From the NCBI GenBank assembly GCA_963662905.2, contig CAXXFD010000002.1, forward strand, positions 868,001 through 932,000: DNA of 64,000 nt. The letters are read 5' to 3'. Position 1 is the first letter of the stretch, and every line of letters starts with the position of its first letter. Of this stretch, positions 1 through 9,031 are shown piece by piece. Below the pieces are notes generated by a model, which saw only the letters and a program-made list of their open reading frames with translations, was not told the origin of the DNA and did not search any database. A program made the position numbers and the translations under genes. This DNA comes from G963662905 sp963662905. GTDB taxonomy: Bacteria > Bacteroidota > Bacteroidia > Bacteroidales > WRLA01.

Positions 1-1338
1 GAAATCTACAATAAATGGTTTGGCAAATACAATGAGAACGATTTTCGGCAGTTTTTCAACAAATATCTGCTCCTGCCATTGATTATCGTTGTTTTGGCAT
101 TTATTTTAACCATAGTGGCGGTATTTATTTTGCGCCGGAGGGTATTTGAACAAACGCGCCAGCTCAACCTTGAATTATCCTACAGAAAGAAGACTGAAGA
201 GCAGTTAAAGATACAAAAGGAGCGGGCCGAAGAATCTGACCGGCTTAAATCGGCATTTTTGGCCAATATGAGCCATGAAATCCGCACGCCAATGAATGCC
301 ATTTTAGGTTTCGCCAATCTATTAGGCGAAGAAGGCATCAGCCCTGAAGAGCAAAAGGAATATACCGAACTCATCAATTTAAACAGTAAAGTTTTGCTTG
401 AGCTGATTAATGATATTATTGATGTAGCCAAAATTGAAGCCCGCCAATTAAAAATCCTGAAAGAGCCATTCCAGCTAAACCAGTTCCTCAACGAATTGTA
501 CAAAGTATTTTCGGAAACACTGAAAAGACAGGAAAAAAACAATATTCAGCTCCGTCTGAAAATCCCTGAATCCATCAACGAAATTACACTCAATACCGAT
601 TCTTTCCGCCTGCGCCAGATTTTGAACAATCTTCTGGGCAACGCAATTAAATTTACACATCAGGGCTTTATTGAGTTTGGCTACAATATTTCGGACGACA
701 TGCTCCAGTTTTATGTAAAAGACAGTGGCATAGGCATTTCAGAAGATAAGAAAGAATTAATTTTCAGCCGTTTCCGTCAGGTTGACGAATCACATACCCG
801 CAACTACGGCGGAACAGGGCTGGGTTTATCAATTTCTGCGGGGCTCATTAAATTGCTGGATGGCGATATCTGGGTCGATTCAGCCTCAGGAAAAGGTTCT
901 GTATTCTATTTCACTATTCCTTTTGAGCAAGCCGAATTTATTGAGAAAAAACCCAATCCAAGCACACCAAAAAAAATAAATGGATTAAAAATTCTCATCG
1001 CAGAAGACATTATACATAATTTTCAGCTCATCGAAAGTTTCCTGAAAAAAGAAAATACGCATTTGCTGCATGCCCTGAATGGCATGGAAGCTATCGGGAT
1101 TTTTCAAAAAAACCCGGATATCGACCTGGTTCTTATGGATATACGTATGCCGGTTATGAATGGCTTCGAAGCCCTGGAAGGCATCCGCAAAATCAATCCG
1201 GACATTCCGGTAATAGCTTTAACAGCTTATGCCATGACAGATGACCTGAACAAACTTAAGCAGGCCGGCTTCAATGACCACATCGTCAAACCTGTTTCGA
1301 GGGAAGCTTTTTTTGAAGCGATTCAGGCTTATGCCTGA
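1..1338 (+). CDS. Hybrid sensor histidine kinase with periplasmic binding domain, 5'-truncated
   Basis: The reading frame is open from base 1, so the gene begins outside the window; the TTG at 79 is not a real start. The first ~20 visible residues (EIYNKWFGKYN and following) look like the end of a family 3 solute-binding domain, followed by one membrane helix around residues 25-45, a short coiled coil and a HisKA domain with phospho-acceptor His in NMSHEIRTPMN (codon at base 274). The HATPase domain has N box (LLGNAIKFT), G1 (DSGIGI) and G2 (GGTGLGLSI). A C-terminal receiver carries the phospho-acceptor Asp in LMDIRMP and the conserved Lys in HIVKP. The layout suggests a BvgS-like sensor that reads a periplasmic ligand and passes phosphate within itself and to an unseen partner. 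The ligand cannot be inferred. Confidence 0.9.
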   Translation, partial: EIYNKWFGKYNENDFRQFFNKYLLLPLIIVVLAFILTIVAVFILRRRVFEQTRQLNLELSYRKKTEEQLKIQKERAEESDRLKSAFLANMSHEIRTPMNAILGFANLLGEEGISPEEQKEYTELINLNSKVLLELINDIIDVAKIEARQLKILKEPFQLNQFLNELYKVFSETLKRQEKNNIQLRLKIPESINEITLNTDSFRLRQILNNLLGNAIKFTHQGFIEFGYNISDDMLQFYVKDSGIGISEDKKELIFSRFRQVDESHTRNYGGTGLGLSISAGLIKLLDGDIWVDSASGKGSVFYFTIPFEQAEFIEKKPNPSTPKKINGLKILIAEDIIHNFQLIESFLKKENTHLLHALNGMEAIGIFQKNPDIDLVLMDIRMPVMNGFEALEGIRKINPDIPVIALTAYAMTDDLNKLKQAGFNDHIVKPVSREAFFEAIQAYA

Positions 1339-1508
1339 TAAACTCGATTGACTTTGCTGCGGCAACAATCATACAATAGATATTGGAAGGAAATAGCTTT
1401 TTGGACTGACTGAGTTTTTTCTATCCATCTGATGCCGCATGGAACCGATGAATACAATCCACCATTACAGAAATTTCATCAAACAGCCCATCTAGTTTAC
1501 ATTATTGT

Positions 1509-1516
1509 TATCTTTG
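1509..1516 (+). promoter_or_regulatory. Candidate Bacteroidota -7 box (TATCTTTG)
   Basis: TATCTTTG fits the TAnnTTTG -7 consensus of the Bacteroidota primary sigma factor and lies 56 bases upstream of the chosen ATG at 1573. No clear TTG is seen at the -33 position. The rest of the 1339-1572 gap shows nothing else. Confidence 0.45.
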
Positions 1517-1572
1517 AAAAGTATTTTGTAAGGAAATTACAAACATTTCCGCGAACAAACAAACATCAAATT

Positions 1573-2721
1573 ATGCGCAAATATTTTTTTAGTTTATTGA
1601 TAATCATATTATTGTCATTTGAAAGCCAGGCACAGCTTCAAGTAAAACGCATCAGTTCTGCCGGCGATTTAACCGAAACAGGCGGCCTGGTGTATGCATT
1701 GCCCCGTGCCCTTATCAGCATTGATGTAGATCTGGAAATCAATCATCACTACAAAGGCCCCTATGCAATATTTGCAGAAGAACTCCTCGGCCTGAAAGAC
1801 TATATCATAAATGATTACAACACCTACGAAATCATTGGCTTTAAGATAAACACAGTGGCCGTTCCCGATCCGCAACAAATATTTTATGCATCGTGGAATG
1901 CGAAGGAATCGAGGGACGAGCGTAGTTTATCCCTTAGCCTGAACGACAAAGGTTTAATTAAAGCTGCCGGGATTTTTAATTCGGGATATGAGCTAAGGAT
2001 CAAGGAAGATGACAAAACGAGTAAAAACCAGATACCCGAGCTTTTTGAATTTTATTATGGCCCCAACCGTGTCAAAAAGGTGGATACCATCATCCGCATC
2101 GTGCATGTGGACACCAATACTTTCCGTAAAGAATTTTTCAATACACGTTTTGAGCTTCGTCCCGAAAAGGAAAAAGCCATGGATGCCGCTGATTACATCT
2201 CGCAATTACGGCAAAACCGCCAAAACCTGCTGAGCGGATATCAGGAAGTGCCTTATCCGGCACAGAGCGTTCAGTACATGAACGAAGAGCTGAAACGCCT
2301 GACCGATGAATATATCAGCCTTTTCCGGGGCATAAAAACCACGGAACGCGTCACGCAAAGGTTTTATGTGCTTCCAGCAGAAAATGAAGAATCACAGCTG
2401 ATCAGTATTTTCAAATTTTCGGAAGAAAACGGCATCAGCCCGGCCAATTCCAATACAGGCCGCGATGTATATATCAGCTTCCGCAAAGAAGGTCATGGCG
2501 CTTTGCTGGAGACATTCCAAACTGAGGGAAAATCAGGCATTAAAGGCTTTTTCTACCGCATACCGGAGAATGTTTTTACTGAAATTAAATATTACGGAAA
2601 AACGCGTAAGGAGGCTTATCTGAGCATTCCCCAATTTGGGAAAACACAGCAATTGCCTGCTGATGTTCGGTATATTGAGTTTAACGAGAAAACAGGAGGC
2701 ATACAAAAAATTAGCTGGTAA
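1573..2721 (+). CDS. DUF4831 family secreted protein
   Basis: The 382-residue product starts with a clear signal peptide (MRKYFFSLLIIILLSF, cleavage near SQA). I chose the ATG at 1573 rather than the upstream in-frame ATG at 1432: the extra 47 residues are not protein-like, would bury the signal peptide and would overlap the promoter. The sequence matches the Bacteroidota DUF4831 family, including an early region YALPRALISIDVDLEI and a segment on an ageing ELLGLKDYI-type motif. Function is unknown; probably periplasmic or outer-membrane associated. Its 3' end overlaps the convergent kdsA gene by 11 bases. Confidence 0.75.
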   Translation: MRKYFFSLLIIILLSFESQAQLQVKRISSAGDLTETGGLVYALPRALISIDVDLEINHHYKGPYAIFAEELLGLKDYIINDYNTYEIIGFKINTVAVPDPQQIFYASWNAKESRDERSLSLSLNDKGLIKAAGIFNSGYELRIKEDDKTSKNQIPELFEFYYGPNRVKKVDTIIRIVHVDTNTFRKEFFNTRFELRPEKEKAMDAADYISQLRQNRQNLLSGYQEVPYPAQSVQYMNEELKRLTDEYISLFRGIKTTERVTQRFYVLPAENEESQLISIFKFSEENGISPANSNTGRDVYISFRKEGHGALLETFQTEGKSGIKGFFYRIPENVFTEIKYYGKTRKEAYLSIPQFGKTQQLPADVRYIEFNEKTGGIQKISW

Positions 2722-3538
2722 AGGAACGAACCGCCCGATGCACTAGCTGCAGCTTCTTTAAAAGCTGTTCCAGATTATCCAATGGCAACATATTTGCCCC
2801 ATCCGATTTTGCTTCAGCCGGATTGGGATGCGTTTCGATAAAGATCCCGTCCACACCCACTGCGATGCCTGCCTTGCCAATTGTTTCGATCAGTTCGGGC
2901 TTTCCTCCGGTTACGCCACTGCCCTGATTGGGTTGCTGAAGCGAATGCGTCATATCGAGGATTACGGGCACATTATTGGCCTGCATCACCGGTATTCCGC
3001 GGAAATCCACCACCAAATCCTGATAGCCAAAGCTATTGCCCCGCTCCGTAAGCATCACTTTTTCACTGCCTGCATCACGGACTTTCTGCACGGCAAATTT
3101 CATGGCTTCGGCAGAAAGGAACTGACCTTTTTTGATGTTCACGTATTTTCCTGTTTCGGCTGCAGCCACAATCAGTTCAGTTTGCCGGCAAAGGAATGCA
3201 GGGATTTGCAAAACGTCCACATATTCCGCAGCCATTTTGGCTTCTTCAATTCCATGGATATCGGTTACGACCGGAACACCAAATTGCTTCTTCACTTCCG
3301 CCAGTACTTCTAATCCTTTGTGGTCGCCAATACCGGTGAATGAATCGAGGCGTGTGCGGTTGGCTTTTTTATAGGAAGCTTTAAAAATATAAGGAATTTT
3401 CAGCTCATCGGAAATCCGGCAGATTTTTTCCGCAATCTGCAAAGGCGTCTTTTCATCTTCGATGGCGCAGGGTCCGGCCATCAGGAAAAAATTGCCGCTG
3501 TCCGTATATTTGAGCAGTTCTAAATCTTTGGGTATCAT
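2711..3538 (-). CDS. kdsA: 3-deoxy-8-phosphooctulonate synthase (KDO-8-P synthase)
   Basis: A 275-residue KdsA that condenses phosphoenolpyruvate with arabinose 5-phosphate to give KDO-8-phosphate, the precursor of the inner-core sugar of lipopolysaccharide. Family hallmarks visible are MAGPCAIE near the N-terminus, FKASYKKANRTR, the VVTDIH segment, LCRQTELIVAA, VNIKKGQF, TERGNSFGY and the C-terminal IETHPNP. Length is normal for the family. It is the last gene of the ftsK-lolA-rarA-kdsA run; its start codon overlaps the rarA stop (ATGA, 4 bases), implying translational coupling. The 3' end overlaps the convergent DUF4831 gene by 11 bases. Confidence 0.97.
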   Translation of the reverse strand: MIPKDLELLKYTDSGNFFLMAGPCAIEDEKTPLQIAEKICRISDELKIPYIFKASYKKANRTRLDSFTGIGDHKGLEVLAEVKKQFGVPVVTDIHGIEEAKMAAEYVDVLQIPAFLCRQTELIVAAAETGKYVNIKKGQFLSAEAMKFAVQKVRDAGSEKVMLTERGNSFGYQDLVVDFRGIPVMQANNVPVILDMTHSLQQPNQGSGVTGGKPELIETIGKAGIAVGVDGIFIETHPNPAEAKSDGANMLPLDNLEQLLKKLQLVHRAVRSFTS

Positions 3539-4818
3539 TTGAATGGATATTTATCTTTCCATAAATAGCGAAGCCAGTCCGCAGAGGATTGTTCGCGTTT
3601 ATTGGCGCCCGGCTTGTAAATCTGTGTTCCGATAAGATGATCGGGCAGATATTCCTGCAGGGCAAAATTATTCATAAAATCGTGGGCATATTGGTAATTG
3701 GCGCCATAACCGATATTTTTCATCAGTTTGGTAGGCGCATTGCGCAGATGCAAGGGCACCGGGAGATCGCCGGTTTTTTTCACAATCTTCTGCGCCGTTC
3801 CAATAGCCATATAGGAGGCATTGCTTTTAGGTGATGATGCCAGATAGATGGTTGCCTGCGAGAGGATAATCCTTCCTTCGGGCATGCCGATACGTTCTAT
3901 GGCATCAAAAGCTGCATTGGCCATCAAAAGAGCGTTTGGATTGGCCAGACCGATATCTTCAGAAGCCAGGATAATCAGCCTGCGGGCGATAAACTTAGGG
4001 TCTTCCCCACCCTCAATCATGCGTGCCAGCCAGTACACCGCTGCATTTGGGTCGCTGCCCCTTACCGATTTAATAAAAGCCGAAATGATATCGTAATGCT
4101 GTTCGCCGCTTTTGTCGTAAATCGCCATTTTCTTCTGAATCAGGCTCTGGACATAAGCATTATCAACAGTTAGAACACCCTTTGCTGCATCGTATTGGGC
4201 ACAGATCAACTCCACAGCGTTGTAGAGTTTGCGCGCATCGCCGCCACTGACCAGCAGCAGGGCTTCGGTTTCTTTGATATCGAGCTGGATATCGAATTTT
4301 TCGCGCACAAAGCGCAGGGCTCTGTCCACCAGCGAAACCAGTTCTTCGGCAGAAAGATGCTCCAGAATATAAACCTGCGCCCTTGAGAGCAAAGGCGAAA
4401 TCACTTCAAAGGAAGGGTTTTCGGTTGTAGCGCCAATGAGGACAACCGTTCCTTCTTCAACCGCTGCCAGGAGGGAATCCTGCTGCGATTTGCTGAAACG
4501 ATGGATTTCATCAATAAAAAGGATGGCATTTCCGCCATACATGCGTGCTTCATCAATCAGTTTGCGCACTTCTTTCACTCCGCTGCTTACGGCGCTGAGG
4601 GTATAAAAAGGCCGGTCGAGATGATTGGCCATAATACGCGCCAGGCTGGTTTTTCCTACGCCCGGAGGCCCCCAAAGGATCATGGAGGGGATACGCCCGT
4701 TTTCCAGGCTGTTGCGCAAAGGTTTTCCGGCGCCAATGATGTGCTGCTGCCCGGTATAGGTCTCCAGCCTTTCCGGACGCAGAAGCTCCGCCAGAGGTTT
4801 ATCAAACAGAAGTGCCAT
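3535..4818 (-). CDS. rarA: Replication-associated recombination protein A (AAA+ ATPase)
   Basis: A 427-residue RarA/MgsA-type AAA+ ATPase related to clamp loaders, which acts at stalled replication forks. Walker A is GPPGVGKT at residues 50-57, Walker B is LFIDEIHRF at about 100-108, sensor 1 is GATTENPSF and the tetramerising C-terminal domain includes RGSDPNAAVYWLARM. It starts with the family-typical fork PLAELLRPE. It sits 5 bases after the lolA-like gene and overlaps kdsA by 4 bases, so it is in one transcription unit. Coupling a DNA repair factor to an LPS gene is probably just operon packing. Confidence 0.96.
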   Translation of the reverse strand: MALLFDKPLAELLRPERLETYTGQQHIIGAGKPLRNSLENGRIPSMILWGPPGVGKTSLARIMANHLDRPFYTLSAVSSGVKEVRKLIDEARMYGGNAILFIDEIHRFSKSQQDSLLAAVEEGTVVLIGATTENPSFEVISPLLSRAQVYILEHLSAEELVSLVDRALRFVREKFDIQLDIKETEALLLVSGGDARKLYNAVELICAQYDAAKGVLTVDNAYVQSLIQKKMAIYDKSGEQHYDIISAFIKSVRGSDPNAAVYWLARMIEGGEDPKFIARRLIILASEDIGLANPNALLMANAAFDAIERIGMPEGRIILSQATIYLASSPKSNASYMAIGTAQKIVKKTGDLPVPLHLRNAPTKLMKNIGYGANYQYAHDFMNNFALQEYLPDHLIGTQIYKPGANKREQSSADWLRYLWKDKYPFK

Positions 4819-4823
4819 CCGGA

Positions 4824-5468
4824 CTAACGCATATCAATTACTTCAAAATCAGGATAATCGGATTCTTTAAAGGAAAGAAGTGCCGGATCAAAATCAGGAT
4901 TTCCTTTAAAATCATCAATGGCATAGGTATAAACGCTGCCGTTTTTATCATAAATGGCAATGCTGACCAATTGCTGCAAGGCTTTATCAATGGTGAGGCG
5001 CACTTTAAAATAGGATTTTCCTTCGTTGGGAATCAAATCCACCACCTGCACCATAATACCGTCTTCAAAATTTTCGCGCAGCAATTTGGCACGGTAATCT
5101 TCGTAATATGACGACAGGAGTTTATTGGGCGTCATGGCATCCTCGCCTTCTTCGAGCATATTGATCTGCACCTCTTCGGCATCAGGCATAATGGTATAAA
5201 CCTGTTCGCCATCACAAACCACAATCTGCCCGGCAATTTCAAGGCGGTATTTATCTCCTTCCACCCAAAGTTTTCCTTTTTTGCTTTCATTGATATCGGC
5301 TTCTTTATTGTAGAGGCTATAAGAAAAATCAGCGGAAAGCCGGTCGTAGGATTTGGTTTTATCGGCCAGTGCTTTTACGATTTCGGCGGCTCTTTTTTCT
5401 TTTTGCTGGGCATAAATTGTTGGCGCAAAAAACAGAGCGCAAAGCATGATGATCAGGAATTTCTTCAT
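4824..5468 (-). CDS. LolA-like outer membrane lipoprotein carrier
   Basis: A 214-residue periplasmic protein with an N-terminal signal peptide (MKKFLIIMLCALFFAP, cleavage near IYAQ). The mature part reads as a LolA fold: an early SADFSYSLYNK strand, KGKLWVEGDKYRLEI, VVCDGEQVYTIMPDAEEVQI, and a late segment IDDFKGNPDFDPALLSF. LolA shuttles lipoproteins from the inner to the outer membrane. Bacteroidota encode several LolA-like paralogues, so orthology to E. coli LolA is not certain. It lies 2 bases after ftsK and 5 before rarA, inside the same leftward operon. Confidence 0.85.
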   Translation of the reverse strand: MKKFLIIMLCALFFAPTIYAQQKEKRAAEIVKALADKTKSYDRLSADFSYSLYNKEADINESKKGKLWVEGDKYRLEIAGQIVVCDGEQVYTIMPDAEEVQINMLEEGEDAMTPNKLLSSYYEDYRAKLLRENFEDGIMVQVVDLIPNEGKSYFKVRLTIDKALQQLVSIAIYDKNGSVYTYAIDDFKGNPDFDPALLSFKESDYPDFEVIDMR

Positions 5469-5470
5469 TT

Positions 5471-8134
5471 CTATAAGTCGTTATTAGGTTCTTTGTTATT
5501 GAGATCTTTCAAAAACTGTTCCAAAGCCATTTCGTTGGCCACTTTCACTTCCCGTGCCTTGGAACCTTCGAAGGGGCCGACAATACCGGCCGCTTCGAGC
5601 TGGTCGATGATACGTCCGGCACGGTTATAACCAAGTTTTAGTTTTCGTTGCAGCAGCGAAGTTGAGCCTTGCTGCGTTTGCACGATGATGTGTGCCGCAT
5701 CTTCAAAGAGCGCATCACGGTCTTCCACTTCAAATTCGGGTTTGCCGCCTCCTTCTTCATCTTCCACTTCGGGCAATGCCATTGCTTCGGGATAAGCGCG
5801 CTGCACGCCAATAAAATCGGTAATGGCATCCACTTCGGGCGTATCCACAAAGGCGCATTGCATACGGATCAGGTCGTTGCCCGTCGAAAGCAGCATATCG
5901 CCGCGGCCAATCAGCTGTTCGGCACCACCGGCATCGAGAATGGTGCGCGAATCGATTTTGGAAGTAACACGGAAAGCCAGCCGTGCCGGGAAGTTCGCTT
6001 TAATCGTACCCGTGATGATGTTGACCGAAGGACGCTGCGTAGCAATCACCAGGTGAATGCCCACTGCACGTGCCAGCTGTGCCAGACGCGCTATCGGCCC
6101 TTCCACATCTTTTCCTGCCGTCATGATCAGGTCGGCAAATTCATCCACAATTAATACGATATAAGGCATAAAACGATGGCCTTCAAGAGGGTTCAGCTTG
6201 CGGGCCAGGAATTTCGGATTGTACTCCTTGATGTTGCGCACCTGTGCATCTTTCAGTAGTTCATAGCGGTTATCCATCTCAATTACAAGCGATTTGAGTG
6301 TTTTCACAACTTTGCTTGTATCGGTGATGATGGCTTCTTCCGAATCGGGCAATTTGGCCAGATAATGCCGTTCGATTTTCGAAAAGAGTGTCAGTTCCAC
6401 TTTCTTCGGATCCACCATGATAAACTTCAGCTCGGCAGGGTGGCAGCGATACAGCAGGGAAGTAATGATGGCGTTCAGGCCGACAGACTTACCCTGTCCG
6501 GTTGCACCTGCCATCAAAAGGTGCGGCATTTTGGCGAGGTCGAAGGTGAAGATTTCGTTGGAAATAGTTTTTCCGAGGACAATGGGCAGCGCATGTTTTG
6601 AATTGCGGAATTTTTCCGAATTCACCACCGAGCGCATGCTCACAATTTCCGGCTGGCTGTTGGGCACTTCAATACCAATTGTTCCTCTTCCCGGTATTGG
6701 CGCAATGATACGGATGCCCAATGCGGCAAGACTAAGGGCGATATCATCTTCTAAATTTTTAATTTTGGAAATACGCACACCCGGAGCAGGAACAATTTCG
6801 TATAAAGTTACCGTAGGCCCGATTGTGGCCTTTATCTTTTGGATTTTGATCGAATAATTGTTGAGGGTTTCAACAATACGGTTTTTATTGGCTTCGAGTT
6901 CTTCGGTTTGCACTTTCTCAGTGGAATCGGAGCCATGTTCTTCGAGCAGCGTATAATCCGGGAAACGGAAATCGGGCAGGTCTTTGCGAGGATCATAAGG
7001 CTCATCAATTCCACTGTGCTCCAATCCTTTATCTGCAGATGCATCAGGTTTTACTTCCGGCACTTCATCCTCAGGCGCTGCTTTTTCTTCGGGTTTTTCT
7101 TCCGGTTGGCTGATTTCAAACTCCGGTTCTGCCGGTGCTTTAGGTTTGTTTTTTTGATCCTGGACAGGATCGTCAAAATTTATGGTTGTCCCCGGATCAT
7201 TCGCATCGGCTAAAGGCTCAGCAGCTGGCGTGGATTTTTCTATGGGTTTTGGTGTAATTTCTGCAATTGGAGGGACATTCTCATTTTCCGTCACGATATC
7301 TTCATCCGGCTCAATGGGAGTTTCTACCGGTTTTGGCTTAGGTTTATTGGCGGGCAGTTCATCTTCCTCATCATCTGTATCGACAGAATACTCGCCCGGA
7401 TTATAAATATCGCCACGGGGCTCACGTTTAGCATCTCTGTTTTCTTCTCGCTCTTTGCGCTTTTCTTCCTGCTTTTCGGCCTGGCGTGATAACCATTTCT
7501 TTAACGGCCCGGCCCAGCGGAAGGGAATATTATATTTTAGCGTGAGGAAGGTAAGCAAAAGAAAAAACAGCAGGAAGCCTTCGCCCAGTTTTCCCAGCAG
7601 GCTGGCCAACCATTTGGATGCTTCAACACCTACAACGCCGCCCATTCCGAAACCCGGATTTTCAGGGAAAATAAATGCCAGGAGAACAGGGAAATAGATG
7701 AGGCTCAACAATAGAAACACCAGGAATTTCCCCAAATGCCAAATACGGATATGCAGCAGCATTCGTACACCCACAACAAAGAATAGTACGGGAAACAAAT
7801 AGGAAACAATCCCAAACCAACGCGTAATGAAAATATAGGAAACATAAGCGCCAAGCCGCCCCATAGCATTTCCTACTTCCACATCACCATCGGTGAGCAG
7901 CGACCAAAAGGAATGCTGATAATTCTGCACCTTATCAAAATCAATATGCCAGTTAAATAAATAAGAAGTAAAGGAGATAAAAAACAGCACCGCAGAAAAA
8001 ACCAGAAAAAGGCCGGCAATCTTTTGCAATGCAGGCTTATTCACTTTGCTTTTGTTTGCTTTAGCGCTTTTTTTCTTCGGGCTGTCGGCAGGTTTTTTAG
8101 AGCTTTTCGGTGACTTGGTATTTACTTTGGCCAT
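5471..8134 (-). CDS. ftsK: DNA translocase FtsK
   Basis: An 887-residue FtsK/SpoIIIE translocase that anchors at the division septum and pumps chromosomal DNA for dimer resolution. N-terminal Lys/Ser-rich cytoplasmic tail, four hydrophobic membrane segments around residues 40-190, an acidic Pro/Glu-rich linker to about residue 430, then the motor with Walker A GATGQGKSVGLN, Walker B IVLIVDEFADLI and a C-terminal winged-helix gamma domain (LQRKLKLGYNRAGRIID). I place the start at 8134: the longer frame to 8218 would be translated from a transcription terminator (8186-8215). It heads the operon with lolA, rarA and kdsA. Confidence 0.95.
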   Translation of the reverse strand: MAKVNTKSPKSSKKPADSPKKKSAKANKSKVNKPALQKIAGLFLVFSAVLFFISFTSYLFNWHIDFDKVQNYQHSFWSLLTDGDVEVGNAMGRLGAYVSYIFITRWFGIVSYLFPVLFFVVGVRMLLHIRIWHLGKFLVFLLLSLIYFPVLLAFIFPENPGFGMGGVVGVEASKWLASLLGKLGEGFLLFFLLLTFLTLKYNIPFRWAGPLKKWLSRQAEKQEEKRKEREENRDAKREPRGDIYNPGEYSVDTDDEEDELPANKPKPKPVETPIEPDEDIVTENENVPPIAEITPKPIEKSTPAAEPLADANDPGTTINFDDPVQDQKNKPKAPAEPEFEISQPEEKPEEKAAPEDEVPEVKPDASADKGLEHSGIDEPYDPRKDLPDFRFPDYTLLEEHGSDSTEKVQTEELEANKNRIVETLNNYSIKIQKIKATIGPTVTLYEIVPAPGVRISKIKNLEDDIALSLAALGIRIIAPIPGRGTIGIEVPNSQPEIVSMRSVVNSEKFRNSKHALPIVLGKTISNEIFTFDLAKMPHLLMAGATGQGKSVGLNAIITSLLYRCHPAELKFIMVDPKKVELTLFSKIERHYLAKLPDSEEAIITDTSKVVKTLKSLVIEMDNRYELLKDAQVRNIKEYNPKFLARKLNPLEGHRFMPYIVLIVDEFADLIMTAGKDVEGPIARLAQLARAVGIHLVIATQRPSVNIITGTIKANFPARLAFRVTSKIDSRTILDAGGAEQLIGRGDMLLSTGNDLIRMQCAFVDTPEVDAITDFIGVQRAYPEAMALPEVEDEEGGGKPEFEVEDRDALFEDAAHIIVQTQQGSTSLLQRKLKLGYNRAGRIIDQLEAAGIVGPFEGSKAREVKVANEMALEQFLKDLNNKEPNNDL

Positions 8135-8185
8135 TTGTTCGGATATTTTCAGCAACAAAAATACAAAAAGCCTTTGGGCAAATAA

Positions 8186-8215
8186 AAAAACCCTCCCGAA
8201 ACAGGAAGGGTTTTT
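8186..8215 (-). terminator. Intrinsic terminator after the DUF4412-like gene
   Basis: Left arm AAAAACCCTCCC and right arm GGAAGGGTTTTT pair with one mismatch around a short loop, with a T-run on the minus strand. It lies about 20 bases after the stop of the 8237-8926 gene and upstream of ftsK. It also shows that the longer ftsK start is wrong. Confidence 0.75.
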
Positions 8216-8236
8216 CATATTTATTGATAAAACGGA

Positions 8237-8926
8237 TTAATCCAGTTCTGTTTCAACGTGTTCCGGATTTCGTTTTACTTCTGCTTTGGGAGCAATTTCA
8301 TATTCTTTTGGAATTTCAAACATTTTTTTGCTCACGCGTTTTTTCTGCACTTCACTTGCAACGAGTTCCATATTGACTCCGGCATCATTCAGCTCGAATT
8401 GCATCAACATGCCCGGAACCTTCTGAAAAACCACATTATCAAAATTCAGGTTGGTATTGCCCAAATCCGGTGCATAATAAACATTCATGCGTTCTTTCTT
8501 ATCGCCTTCTTTAATGGTAATTACAGCTTTTTTGCATTCTATACCGGCAATTTCTTTGGTTTCATCCACTTCACGTACATCTACCTGCATATCCTTGGGG
8601 AACTGCTCTTTAATTTCAGCATAATCCTGCACTTTGGCAGATTTATTACCCTGAGCATCAATGAGGTGAGTTAATGTTTTCTCTGTTCCGTCTTTAATCG
8701 TCACAACAGAGAACATGGGCATATTCATTTCGGTACGCGATTTATCATCGCGGTAATACACCTTAATAAATTTGGGCAACATGGCGGCCATTTGCGGGTC
8801 CATGGTTTCTGAATCGACATTAACTTTATAGGTAACAATACCGTTAAAATCCTTTTGAGCCTGCAGCTGACCGGCAAAACCGGCTGCAATAATCATAAGT
8901 ACAAAGAGGGAAAATACTTTTTTCAT
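8237..8926 (-). CDS. Secreted DUF4412-like protein
   Basis: A 229-residue protein with an N-terminal signal peptide (MKKVFSLFVLMIIAAGF, cleavage near LQAQ). The mature part has the arrangement seen in DUF4412-type periplasmic proteins: FNGIVTYKVNVDS, a segment RDDKSRTEM, an IAGIECKKAVIT core and a late VPGMLMQFEL. Function is unknown; related folds bind lipids or sit in the outer membrane. It is a single-gene unit: promoter box at 8955-8962 upstream and terminator at 8186-8215 downstream. The family call is from overall resemblance, not from a single diagnostic motif. Confidence 0.65.
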   Translation of the reverse strand: MKKVFSLFVLMIIAAGFAGQLQAQKDFNGIVTYKVNVDSETMDPQMAAMLPKFIKVYYRDDKSRTEMNMPMFSVVTIKDGTEKTLTHLIDAQGNKSAKVQDYAEIKEQFPKDMQVDVREVDETKEIAGIECKKAVITIKEGDKKERMNVYYAPDLGNTNLNFDNVVFQKVPGMLMQFELNDAGVNMELVASEVQKKRVSKKMFEIPKEYEIAPKAEVKRNPEHVETELD

Positions 8927-8954
8927 AATAAATGTTTTATGGGTGGATCAACCA

Positions 8955-8962
8955 CAAAAGTA
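8955..8962 (-). promoter_or_regulatory. Candidate -7 box (TACTTTTG) for the DUF4412-like gene
   Basis: On the minus strand the bases read TACTTTTG, matching TAnnTTTG, 28 bases upstream of the ATG. No obvious -33 TTG was found at the expected distance. Confidence 0.45.
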
Positions 8963-8991
8963 ATCAAAATCCATTTCTGTCCGGTTTAGAA

Positions 8992-9031
8992 AATAAACTT
9001 TTCCAAAGTTTGATCTTTGGAAAAGTTTATT
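8992..9031 (-). terminator. Long hairpin terminator overlapping the cyclophilin stop codon
   Basis: Arms at 8992-9008 and 9015-9031 form a perfect 17-bp stem with a 6-base loop (TTTGAT). The right arm contains the TAA stop of the cyclophilin gene (9027-9029). On the minus strand the stem is followed by a T-rich stretch. It most likely ends the lepB-cyclophilin transcript. Confidence 0.75.
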
